Assembly (NCBI GenBank): GCA_028290325.1 | Contig: JAQGJY010000400.1 | Location: 1-8,012, forward strand | Source: Tardiphaga sp. | GTDB lineage: Bacteria > Pseudomonadota > Alphaproteobacteria > Rhizobiales > Xanthobacteraceae | Length of the DNA: 8,012 nucleotides | Reading direction: 5' to 3' | Part shown: positions 1 to 6,283 of the stretch, one piece after another | Position numbering within the stretch: the first letter of the stretch is position 1 | Layout: each line of letters starts with the position of its first letter | The notes under the pieces: model-generated | The model's database searches: none | What the model was told of the DNA's origin: nothing | The model's input: only the letters and a program-made list of their open reading frames with translations | Position numbers and translations under genes: made by a program

Positions 1-1130
1 ATCCGAAACAGCTGGTCCGGATCGGCGTCGATCATCAGCCCGCGCTCGATCGCATTGACCCAGGCGATCGAGGCATCGGTCGCGAGCCCGGCCGATTCGC
101 GAACCTCGTTGACGACCGGCTCAACTAAAAGCATGCGGCGATCCGGCGGCGCCTCCTGCGCCCGGCCATACGATAACGTGGACTGGCAGAAGGCGATGGC
201 GCGCTCCAGCGAGCGCATCAACTTCGGCGCGAATCGCTGCACGCGCGGGTCGGGGACGCTGGCGAGCTGATCGGACAACAGCTGTGATGACGCCAGCAGA
301 TTCCGCAGATCGTGATTGATCTTCGACACCGCGAGCCCAAGCGCCGCAAGTCGGCTCTTTTGATGCAACATCGACACCAAATCGCGCTGCATGTCGCTCA
401 ATTCGCGCTCGGCGACGCCGATTTCGTCGCCGCGCCGGCTCGGCACGATGATGCGCGCGGAACTCTCCGGATTCTCATGGAAGCCGACGAGATTGGCGGT
501 CAAGCGGCGCATCGGCCGCACGAACAGATAATGCAGCGCGAAATAGACCAAGGCCGCCGTCAGTATCGCGATCACCAGCGACAGCAGCAGGACGTTGCGC
601 GAGAACCGATACATCGCCTGCCGCAGCGGCAATTCGTCGATCACCACCTCGATGAACTGGGCGCCGCCCGGCGCCGGTCCGATCACGCGAATCGCCTGGT
701 TGCCGGTTTCCAGCATCACCTCGAAGGCTTCGTAGATCGCCGACCACGCCGTCATCGCCCGCATATCGACGTCGTGATCGATCTTCGACGGCAGATCGGC
801 GCTGGCCAGCAGGCGGCGCTGCTGGCCCATCTTGATGGCCACCGCGCGCGCGCCGATGCTCTCGAGAATCTGCCGCGACAGCGATTCCGGCACCATGCCG
901 AGCGGGGCGGCATCCAGCACCAGAGCGGCGGTATTGGCGGCCGCGAGCCGGTCGTTGAGCCGGTTGATGCGGAAATTGGCGATCGACGGCACGTAGATCA
1001 GGACTTCCGCGATCATCACCAGCGGAATCGTGAGCAGCAGCAGCTTGCCGGACAGGCCGAGCGGCCACAGCCGCGCGCGCCATGCGGCGGGCTTGGTCGG
1101 CGTCACGCGCGTGGCGGTGCTCTGCGTCAT
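1..1130 (-). CDS. membrane-bound sensor histidine kinase (C-terminus cut by window edge)
   Basis: About 376 codons are present, read leftward from an ATG at 1130. Residues 1-27 are a short cytoplasmic lead. A first membrane helix covers about 28-48 (GKLLLLTIPLVMIAEVLIYV), followed by an extracytoplasmic sensor region of about 130 residues with no family I recognise. A second helix lies at about 180-201, then a HAMP-like linker starting LFVRPMRRLTAN (202-213). The HisKA dimerisation/phosphotransfer helix holds the H-box INHDLRNLL, with phospho-acceptor His273 (codon 314-312). The window ends at DADPDQLFRI, the usual run-up to the N-box of the ATPase domain, so most of the catalytic domain lies outside. 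The role is autophosphorylation in response to an unknown envelope signal. No response regulator is visible; it would have to lie to the left or elsewhere. The gene diverges from rpmH. The frame stays open upstream of 1130 without an ATG, and the ribosome binding site is weak, so the start is probable rather than certain. Confidence 0.88.
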   Translation of the reverse strand, partial: MTQSTATRVTPTKPAAWRARLWPLGLSGKLLLLTIPLVMIAEVLIYVPSIANFRINRLNDRLAAANTAALVLDAAPLGMVPESLSRQILESIGARAVAIKMGQQRRLLASADLPSKIDHDVDMRAMTAWSAIYEAFEVMLETGNQAIRVIGPAPGGAQFIEVVIDELPLRQAMYRFSRNVLLLSLVIAILTAALVYFALHYLFVRPMRRLTANLVGFHENPESSARIIVPSRRGDEIGVAERELSDMQRDLVSMLHQKSRLAALGLAVSKINHDLRNLLASSQLLSDQLASVPDPRVQRFAPKLMRSLERAIAFCQSTLSYGRAQEAPPDRRMLLVEPVVNEVRESAGLATDASIAWVNAIERGLMIDADPDQLFR

Positions 1131-1489
1131 GGCGAACAAGGTAGCCCGGTTCCCGATCCGCGAGTGACGGATCTCTTCGATCAGGTCGCGGACGTCGCGC
1201 CGACCGCCGCCAGACTGCCGGGCGATTCGATCGCAATTGTGGTCGTTGCGCCATGCGTCGAAACCACGCCGCGCCAGATTGACGAATTTCGGACGCTCCC
1301 GTATAAGCCGCGCCAACTGTCCGCGATGGCCCGGTTCCCCGGGTGCGGCCGCAGTGGGCTTTACTCGGCTTTCCGGGCGAGGTTCAAACGGTCGCAGGCT
1401 TCATCTCAAGCCGCATCATCGGACTTTCATGACATTCAATTTCTGACGGCGTCTGCGTTGAGCGATGCCATGTCTGCGGAGAACGGCCC
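1131..1489. other. divergent intergenic region between the kinase gene and rpmH
   Basis: This 359-bp gap has no convincing gene on the plus strand. It contains the likely rpmH promoter at 1279-1307 and the rpmH leader downstream of it. The leader includes a small hairpin, CCCGG-TTCC-CCGGG (1330-1343), beside the 8-bp palindrome GCGGCCGC (1345-1352). On the minus strand the kinase frame continues open up to a stop near 1397 but offers only TTG-type starts. I saw no clear promoter for the kinase, no DnaA-box cluster and no tRNA-like fold. Confidence 0.6.
1279..1307 (+). promoter_or_regulatory. probable sigma-70-type promoter of rpmH operon
   Basis: A -35 hexamer TTGACG (1279-1284) is separated by exactly 17 bp from a -10 hexamer TATAAG (1302-1307), close to the housekeeping consensus and ideally spaced. 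It points toward rpmH, with transcription expected to begin near 1313-1315. That leaves a leader of about 175 nt before the GTG start. It is the best promoter I see in the window and is suitably placed to drive rpmH-rnpA-yidC and possibly the genes beyond. Start-site position and strength are inferred from the hexamers alone. Confidence 0.6.
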
Positions 1490-1624
1490 GTGAAGCGCAC
1501 ATATCAACCCAGCAAACTGGTCCGCAAGCGCCGCCACGGCTTCCGCGCCCGCCTCGCCACCGTCGGTGGTCGCAAGGTTCTCGCCGCCCGCCGCGCGCGC
1601 GGCCGCAAGCGCCTGAGCGCCTGA
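1490..1624 (+). CDS. rpmH: 50S ribosomal protein L34
   Basis: The gene encodes a 44-residue, highly basic protein beginning [18 protein letters not shown] and ending GRKRLSA. This matches the universal L34 pattern (KRTxQPS near the N-terminus, then an Arg/Lys-rich helix) and the usual L34 length. L34 is a small component of the large ribosomal subunit. The start is GTG at 1490, preceded by a purine-rich GCGGAGAA (1476-1483), a reasonable Shine-Dalgarno sequence. Position relative to rnpA, 36 nt downstream, is the classical bacterial arrangement. It is probably transcribed from the promoter at 1279-1307. Confidence 0.97.
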
Positions 1625-1660
1625 ACGGAAAATCTGACACGCCCTGTCCGAGACCTCATC

Positions 1661-2002
1661 ATGGATCGGTTACGGCAGCGCGCGGACTTTCTCGCCGCTG
1701 CCAATGGGCCGCGCATGAACGCGCCTGCCTTCGTGGTGCAGAGCCGCGCCCGCGCCGATGACGGCCCGATCCGGATCGGCTTTACCGTTACCAAGAAAAA
1801 CGGCACCGCGACCGAACGCAACCGGATCAAGCGCCGGCTTCGCGAACTGGTGAAGCGCGTCGAGCCGCAATCCATGCGACCCCACAGCGATTATGTGCTA
1901 GTCGGCCGCAGGGCCGCGCTGCACCGCGGCTTCGCCGTGATGCTCGACGATCTCAAGACGGCGCTGTCGCGCCTCGCGCGCGCGCCGAAACCGCAGCCCT
2001 GA
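1661..2002 (+). CDS. rnpA: ribonuclease P protein component
   Basis: This encodes 113 residues, a usual length for the family. The protein binds the catalytic RNase P RNA and helps it remove 5' leaders from precursor tRNAs. It starts MDRLRQRADFLAAANGPR, as in other alphaproteobacteria. The central region runs IRIGFTVTKKNGTATERNRIKRRLREL (residues 37-63 in two overlapping blocks), and RNRIKRR at about 53-59 is the RNase P protein signature helix. The C-terminal part, DYVLVGRRAALHRGFAVM, fits the last strand and helix of the fold. The start at 1661 gives the family-typical N-terminus. It is co-oriented with rpmH, with a gap too short for its own obvious promoter. Confidence 0.97.
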   Translation: MDRLRQRADFLAAANGPRMNAPAFVVQSRARADDGPIRIGFTVTKKNGTATERNRIKRRLRELVKRVEPQSMRPHSDYVLVGRRAALHRGFAVMLDDLKTALSRLARAPKPQP

Positions 2003-2011
2003 AGCCTTCCG

Positions 2012-2038
2012 GCGGACGAGCGTTCAACCGCTCGCCGC
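2012..2038 (+). other. stem-loop in the rnpA-yidC spacer
   Basis: The 81-nt gap between rnpA and yidC contains CGAGCG (2017-2022), loop TTCAAC, CGCTCG (2029-2034). Pairing continues outward with GCGG against CCGC (2012-2015 with 2035-2038) if A2016 is bulged, giving about 10 bp. No T-run follows, so it does not look like an intrinsic terminator. An mRNA processing or stability hairpin is a fair guess. The yidD gene often found at this place in other bacteria is absent. Confidence 0.45.
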
Positions 2039-2083
2039 GCCCGACCCGACTGACGAGACCCGAACGATGCGAGATCTGAGATC

Positions 2084-3970
2084 ATGAGCGATAATCGCAA
2101 CACCATCCTCGCCGTCATTCTGTCAGGCCTCGTGCTGATCGGTTGGCAATTCTTTTTCAACATTCCGCAGATGGAGAAGCAGCGCGCCACCGAGCAGGCG
2201 CAGAAGCAGCTCCAGAGCCCGGCGCCAACCGCGACGCCCAATGCGTCACCAGGCGCGACACCCGGCAGCACGCCGCCCCAGCCGGGCTCCACGACGCCTT
2301 CGACCGGCCCCGCGATCACCAACGCCACCGCGCAGCCGCCGGTCAGCCGCGAAGCCGCGATCGCCGCCGCGTCGCGCATCAAGATCGAGACGCCCCAACT
2401 CAACGGCAGCATCTCGCTGAGAGGCGCGCGCCTCGACGATCTCGAACTGAACAAATTCCGCGTCACCGTCGATCAGAAGTCGCCGCCGATCGTGCTGTTC
2501 TCGCCATCCGGCACCGCGGAACCGTATTACGCCGAATTCGGCTGGGTCGCCGCCGCCGGCACCTCGGTCAAGATGCCGGACCAGAACACGCAGTGGCAGC
2601 AGGAGGGCAACAGCGCGCTGACCCCGAGCAGCCCCGTCACCATCAAATACGATAACGGCGAGGGCCTGACCTTCCGCCGCACGATCGCGGTGGACGACAA
2701 GTTCCTGTTCACGATCAAGGACGACGTCAGCAATGTCGGCGCCGCCCCGGTCACGCTGTATCCGTTCGCGCTGATCTCGCGCCACGGCACGCCGCATGTC
2801 TCCGGCTATTACATCCTGCATGAAGGCCTCGTCGGCTATCTCGGCGATCAGGGCTTGCAGGAATACGGCTACAAGAAAATCGACGACGCCAAGGCGGTGA
2901 GTTTCAAGGTCACCAACGGCTGGCTCGGCATGACCGACAAATACTGGGCGGCGGCTTTGCTGCCCGACACCACGGCGCAGTTGCAGGCGCGGTTCTCGTC
3001 AAATCTCGTCGGCGCCGTCCGCACCTACCAGACCGATTATCTGCAAGACCCGCAGACCATCGCGATCGGCGGCACCGGCACCGCCAATGCGCGGCTGTTC
3101 GCGGGCGCCAAGGAGGCCCGCGTCGTCGGCATCAATTTCCCGTTCGCCGCGAATCTCGGCGGGTACAACACGCAGCTCGGCCTCAACCATTTCGATCTGC
3201 TGATCGACTGGGGCTGGTTCCACTTCATCACCAAGCCGATGTTCCTGGCGCTCGATTTCTTCTTCCTGCTGTTCGGCAATTTCGGCGTCGCGATCTTGCT
3301 GGTCACGGTGCTGGTGAAGTTCATCTTCTTCCCGCTCGCCAACAAGTCCTATGCCTCGATGGCGAAGATGAAGGCGGTACAGCCGCAATTGGCCGCGCTG
3401 AAGGAGCGTTATCCGGACGACCGGATGAAGCAGCAGCAGGAGATGATGGAGATCTACAAGAAGGAGAAGATCAATCCGGTCGCCGGCTGTCTTCCCGTGC
3501 TGTTGCAGATCCCGGTGTTCTTCTCGCTCTACAAGGTGCTGTTCGTCACGATCGAAATGCGCCACGCGCCGTTCTTCGGCTGGATCAAGGATCTGTCCGC
3601 GCCCGATCCGACCAACCTGTTCAATCTGTTCGGCCTGATTCCGGTCGATCCGACGCAGATTCCGGTGCTCGGCCATTACCTCGCGCTCGGCATCTGGCCG
3701 ATCATCATGGGCATCACGATGTGGTTCCAGATGAAGCTCAATCCGACGCCGCCGGACCCGACGCAGAAGTTGATCTTCGACTGGATGCCGTTGATCTTCA
3801 CCTTCATGCTGGCGGGCTTCCCGGCCGGTCTCGTCATCTATTGGGCCTGGAACAACCTGCTCTCGGTCCTGCAGCAGGGCTTCATCATGCGCCGCAACGG
3901 CGTGAAGGTTGAACTGTTCGACAACGTCAAATCGACGTTCGCGAAAAAGCCGGCCGAGAAGAAGACCTAA
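2084..3970 (+). CDS. yidC: membrane protein insertase YidC (Oxa1/Alb3 family)
   Basis: The gene encodes 628 residues, the long Gram-negative type. YidC inserts and folds inner-membrane proteins, alone or with SecYEG. Residues 6-25 form the first membrane helix. Residues 45-86 are a Pro/Thr/Gln-rich periplasmic linker, followed by the large periplasmic P1 domain (about 95-360). The conserved insertase core starts near FHFITKPMFLALDFF (about 379). Its first core helix carries Lys412 where E. coli YidC has the groove arginine. The cytoplasmic helical hairpin SMAKMKAVQPQLAALKERY...EIYKKEKINPVAGC follows from about residue 425. The remaining helices include LPVLLQIPVFFSLYKVLF, GIWPIIMGITMWFQ and LIFTFMLAGFPAGLVIYW. 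The tail is basic (KKPAEKKT), as is common for ribosome contact. The start MSDNRNTILAVILSG is typical of alphaproteobacteria. Confidence 0.98.
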   Translation: MSDNRNTILAVILSGLVLIGWQFFFNIPQMEKQRATEQAQKQLQSPAPTATPNASPGATPGSTPPQPGSTTPSTGPAITNATAQPPVSREAAIAAASRIKIETPQLNGSISLRGARLDDLELNKFRVTVDQKSPPIVLFSPSGTAEPYYAEFGWVAAAGTSVKMPDQNTQWQQEGNSALTPSSPVTIKYDNGEGLTFRRTIAVDDKFLFTIKDDVSNVGAAPVTLYPFALISRHGTPHVSGYYILHEGLVGYLGDQGLQEYGYKKIDDAKAVSFKVTNGWLGMTDKYWAAALLPDTTAQLQARFSSNLVGAVRTYQTDYLQDPQTIAIGGTGTANARLFAGAKEARVVGINFPFAANLGGYNTQLGLNHFDLLIDWGWFHFITKPMFLALDFFFLLFGNFGVAILLVTVLVKFIFFPLANKSYASMAKMKAVQPQLAALKERYPDDRMKQQQEMMEIYKKEKINPVAGCLPVLLQIPVFFSLYKVLFVTIEMRHAPFFGWIKDLSAPDPTNLFNLFGLIPVDPTQIPVLGHYLALGIWPIIMGITMWFQMKLNPTPPDPTQKLIFDWMPLIFTFMLAGFPAGLVIYWAWNNLLSVLQQGFIMRRNGVKVELFDNVKSTFAKKPAEKKT

Positions 3971-4136
3971 GGCGAAACCGTCATCGCCAGGAGGGACGCA
4001 GCTCGCTGGCGAGAACCTCCCGACGCGGCAATTCAGTGTTCTTGAACGCCAGGAGCTGGATTGCCGCGCGCGACACTGGCCGGCAAGCGCCGACCCTCCG
4101 TCGGCTGGCACGGACGACAACAGAAAGCCCCTTCGC
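3971..4136 (+). other. structured yidC-engB spacer with several hairpins
   Basis: This 166-nt gap holds several exact inverted repeats. GGCGA (3971-3975) pairs with TCGCC (3984-3988). TCGCCAG (3984-3990) pairs with CTGGCGA (4006-4012). GGAGG (3990-3994) pairs with CCTCC (4016-4020). GCCGAC (4089-4094) pairs with GTCGGC (4100-4105) around a CCTCC loop. The first three share bases and are mutually exclusive. No U-tract follows any of them, so none is a standard terminator. A frame continuous with engB stays open upstream through here, but its translation looks non-native and I treat it as non-coding. Confidence 0.4.
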
Positions 4137-4787
4137 ATGACCTCCGATGACGATGCGAAGCTGATCGAACAGGGCCGCAAGATGTTCGCCGGCGACTGGC
4201 AATTCATCTGGGCGTCGCCCTCGATCGAAACGCTGCCGCCGATGGCTGGACTCGAGGTCGCCTTCGCCGGCCGCTCCAATGTCGGCAAATCCAGCCTCAT
4301 CAACGCGCTGACCGGCCGCAACGCGCTGGCGCGAACGTCGCATACGCCCGGCCGCACGCAGGAGCTGATCTTCTTCGACGGCCCGCCCGAGTCCAATCTG
4401 CGTCTCGTCGATATGCCCGGCTACGGCTATGCCTCCGCGCCCAAGACCAAGGTCATGTCGTGGACGCGGCTGATCCATTCCTTCCTGCAAGGCCGCAGCA
4501 GCCTCGCCCGCGTCTATGTGCTGATCGACGGCCGCCACGGCCTCAAGGATGTCGATGAGACCGTGCTGAAGACGCTCGACAAATCCGCCGTCAGCTATCA
4601 GGTGGTGCTGACCAAGGCCGATCAGGTCAAGGCCGGCGAACTGGCCGCCACCGCCGACGCGACGCGCACCGCTTTGCTCAAGCACCCCGCCGCCTTCCCC
4701 GAAATCCTGCTGACCTCGTCGCGCACCGGCGCGGGCATGCCGGAGCTGCGCGCCGCGATGGTCAAACTTCTGAAAGAGCGGGCATGA
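4137..4787 (+). CDS. engB: ribosome biogenesis GTP-binding protein EngB/YsxC
   Basis: The gene encodes 216 residues of a TRAFAC-class GTPase needed for late 50S subunit assembly (also called yihA/ysxC). All G motifs are visible: P-loop GRSNVGKSS (45-53), switch-I threonine in SHTPGRTQ (68-75), G3 VDMPGYGYA (91-99), G4 LTKAD (158-162), and G5 TSSRTG (193-198). The N-terminus KLIEQGRKMFAGDWQFIWA before the P-loop is the usual alphaproteobacterial form. This supports the ATG at 4137 even though the frame is open further upstream. The ribosome binding site is weak (AGAAAG). The gene follows yidC on the same strand and overlaps the next gene by ATGA (4784-4787), implying translational coupling. 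Confidence 0.97.
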   Translation: MTSDDDAKLIEQGRKMFAGDWQFIWASPSIETLPPMAGLEVAFAGRSNVGKSSLINALTGRNALARTSHTPGRTQELIFFDGPPESNLRLVDMPGYGYASAPKTKVMSWTRLIHSFLQGRSSLARVYVLIDGRHGLKDVDETVLKTLDKSAVSYQVVLTKADQVKAGELAATADATRTALLKHPAAFPEILLTSSRTGAGMPELRAAMVKLLKERA

Positions 4788-5161
4788 CGTCCACCGTGCT
4801 CTATCGCGTGCTGATCGCGCTGACCGGCCTGATGGGCGCCGCCGGCGTCGCGCTCGCCGCCGCCGCCGCGCATCAGGGCGACGCCTCCCGCCTGGCGCCG
4901 GCCTCGTCGATGCTGCTGTTTCATGCGCCGGCCGTGCTGGTGACGATCCTGCTCGCCGTGCGCCGCGTCATCCAATTGTCACTTGGGCTCGTCGCGGCCT
5001 TCAGCTTCGTCGTCGGCGCCGGCCTGTTCGCCGGCGACCTGTCGATGCGCGTCTATCTCGACCACGCGCTGTTTCCGATGGCGGCGCCGACCGGCGGCAG
5101 CTTGCTGATCGTCAGCTGGCTGGTTCTGGCGGTTGCGGCGCTGTGGCCGCGCCGCGGCTGA
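4784..5161 (+). CDS. DUF423-family small inner-membrane protein
   Basis: This encodes 125 residues with four hydrophobic segments (about 7-29, 41-60, 64-86 and 103-120) and a basic C-terminal WPRRG. The pattern fits the DUF423 (E. coli YgdD-like) family: a Gly/Ala-rich first helix ending in AAAAH (26-30), LFHAPAVLVTILL, GLFAGDL, and a Pro-Gly-Gly motif FPMAAPTGGSLLIVSWLVLA before the last helix. Its function is unknown. It starts inside the engB stop (ATGA overlap), so the two genes are probably translated in tandem. The family assignment is by recalled motif pattern and length. The hydrophobic four-helix character is directly visible. Confidence 0.82.
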   Translation: MTSTVLYRVLIALTGLMGAAGVALAAAAAHQGDASRLAPASSMLLFHAPAVLVTILLAVRRVIQLSLGLVAAFSFVVGAGLFAGDLSMRVYLDHALFPMAAPTGGSLLIVSWLVLAVAALWPRRG

Positions 5162-5240
5162 TCTTGCAACTTCCCTGCTTTGCGTCGTCATCGCAATCAG
5201 ATAGAACCCGCCGCACATCGCAGTCCGTGAGACCCGCTTC
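5162..5240 (+). other. DUF423 gene to argB spacer
   Basis: This 79-nt gap contains a short hairpin, TTGCG (5180-5184) with CGCAA (5192-5196). A TTGCGT...ATAGAA hexamer pair is spaced only 15 bp apart and is too poor to call a promoter. I see no terminator and no recognisable arginine-responsive operator. argB may be served by read-through from upstream. Confidence 0.3.
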
Positions 5241-6137
5241 ATGACCGACGCGCCGCATATCACTCCGCTCGATCAAGCCCGCATCCTGTCGGAAGCGCTG
5301 CCGCACATGCAGCGGTATGATGAGGAAACCATCGTCATCAAGTATGGCGGCCACGCGATGGGCGCCGAAGACCTCGCCAAGGCCTTCGCGCGCGACATCG
5401 TGCTGCTGGAGCAGACCGCGATCAATCCGGTCGTCGTTCACGGCGGCGGGCCGCAAATCGCGACCATGCTCAACCGCCTCGGCATCAAATCGGAATTCGC
5501 GGCCGGGCTGCGCATCACCGACGCCACGACGATCGAGATCGTCGAGATGGTTCTCGCCGGCTCGATCAACAAGCAGCTCGTCGGCTACATCAACGAAGCC
5601 GGCGGCAAGGCGGTCGGTCTATGCGGCAAGGACGGCAACATGGTCACGGCCTCGAAGGCCACACGGACCATGGTCGATCCGGATTCGCATATCGAGCGCG
5701 TCATCGATCTCGGCTTCGTCGGCGAGCCTGACAACGTCGATCTGACGCTGCTGAACCAGTTGATCGGCCACGACCTGATTCCGGTGCTGGCTCCACTGGC
5801 GACGTCGAAAACCGGCCAGACCTTCAACGACAATGCCGACACCATTGCCGGCGCCGTTGCCGGCGCCTTGAAGGCCAAGCGGCTGTTGCTGCTCACCGAC
5901 GTGCCGGGCGTGCTCGACAAGTCGAGGAAGCTGATTTCGGAACTATCGGTCAAGGAAGCCCGCAAGCTGATCGCCGACGGCACGATTTCCGGCGGCATGA
6001 TCCCGAAGGTCGAGACCTGCATCTATTCGCTCGAACAAGGCGTCGAAGGCGTCGTCATCATCGACGGCAAGACGCCGCATGCGGTGCTGCTCGAACTCTT
6101 CACCAATCAGGGCACGGGCACGCTGATTTATAAGTGA
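5241..6137 (+). CDS. argB: acetylglutamate kinase
   Basis: The gene encodes 298 residues, normal for the family. The enzyme phosphorylates N-acetyl-L-glutamate with ATP in the second step of arginine synthesis and belongs to the amino acid kinase fold. Visible motifs are IVIKYGGHAM with Lys34 (phosphoryl-transfer lysine), VVHGGGPQI (glycine-rich loop, 65-73), GLRITD with the substrate-binding Arg91, FNDNADTIAGAVAGAL (nucleotide/substrate loop), LLTDVPGVLD, and SGGMIPKVE. The C-terminus HAVLLELFTNQGTGTLIYK is also characteristic. The extended N-terminus ILSEALPHMQRYDEE before the first strand is the form found in arginine-inhibited hexameric enzymes, so feedback inhibition is likely, by inference only. 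The ATG at 5241 yields this full N-terminus. Confidence 0.98.
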   Translation: MTDAPHITPLDQARILSEALPHMQRYDEETIVIKYGGHAMGAEDLAKAFARDIVLLEQTAINPVVVHGGGPQIATMLNRLGIKSEFAAGLRITDATTIEIVEMVLAGSINKQLVGYINEAGGKAVGLCGKDGNMVTASKATRTMVDPDSHIERVIDLGFVGEPDNVDLTLLNQLIGHDLIPVLAPLATSKTGQTFNDNADTIAGAVAGALKAKRLLLLTDVPGVLDKSRKLISELSVKEARKLIADGTISGGMIPKVETCIYSLEQGVEGVVIIDGKTPHAVLLELFTNQGTGTLIYK

Positions 6138-6162
6138 ACACGGATCGGACCACGCACGACAG

Positions 6163-6283
6163 TCATCATCCGCCACGGCGGATGACCCGGTATTTCGCTC
6201 CTCTGAAGTTGGCCTTGGCCGTAGCGCGATACTGGATCGCCCGGCCCTCAAGCGCAAAGTCGGGCCCTTGCCGGGCAATGATG
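6163..6283. repeat. palindromic intergenic repeat element between argB and the next gene
   Basis: The segment begins with a perfect palindrome, TCATCCGCC-AC-GGCGGATGA (6166-6185). A second inverted pair, GCCCGGC (6239-6245) with GCCGGGC (6270-6276), lies about 55 bp on. CATCAT (6164-6169) and ATGATG (6278-6283) bracket the whole. The words GGATGACCCGGTAT, ACTGGATCGCCCGG and CCGGGCAATGATG resemble a dispersed intergenic repeat I recall from Bradyrhizobium and Rhodopseudomonas genomes. The inverted repeats are directly seen. The family membership is from memory, and copy number elsewhere cannot be tested here. Confidence 0.6.

Noticed and set aside
1381..1400. GGTTCAAA resembling a tRNA T-loop in the rpmH leader
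   Set aside because: The flanking bases do not form a T-stem and no anticodon or acceptor arm can be built around it.
1131..1489. Possible replication origin next to rpmH, as in some bacteria
   Set aside because: I saw no DnaA boxes or AT-rich unwinding region and no dnaA gene in the window.
312..1493. Long plus-strand open frame of 393 codons opposite the histidine kinase
   Set aside because: It is antisense to a gene with clear HAMP and HisKA motifs, its translation is Arg/His/Gln-rich without domains, and it runs over the rpmH promoter.
4089..4105. GCCGAC/GTCGGC hairpin as a terminator after yidC
   Set aside because: No run of T follows; the next bases are TGGCACGGACG.
3909..4136. Upstream in-frame extension of engB overlapping the end of yidC
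   Set aside because: The extra 76 codons are Arg/Pro/Ser-rich with no family match, while ATG 4137 gives the normal EngB N-terminus.
2999..4396. Minus-strand open frame of 465 codons opposite yidC and engB
   Set aside because: It is a shadow of high-GC codon usage on two unmistakable genes; the translation is a charged, low-complexity sequence.
6166..6185. Palindrome after argB as an intrinsic terminator
   Set aside because: The 9-bp stem has a 2-nt loop and is followed by CCCGGTATTT rather than a T-tract; it fits a repeat element better.
6134..6277. GTG start overlapping the argB stop as the start of the DUF1036 gene
   Set aside because: The added residues are mostly translation of the palindromic repeat and would bury the signal peptide; not excluded, but less likely than ATG 6278 or 6281.
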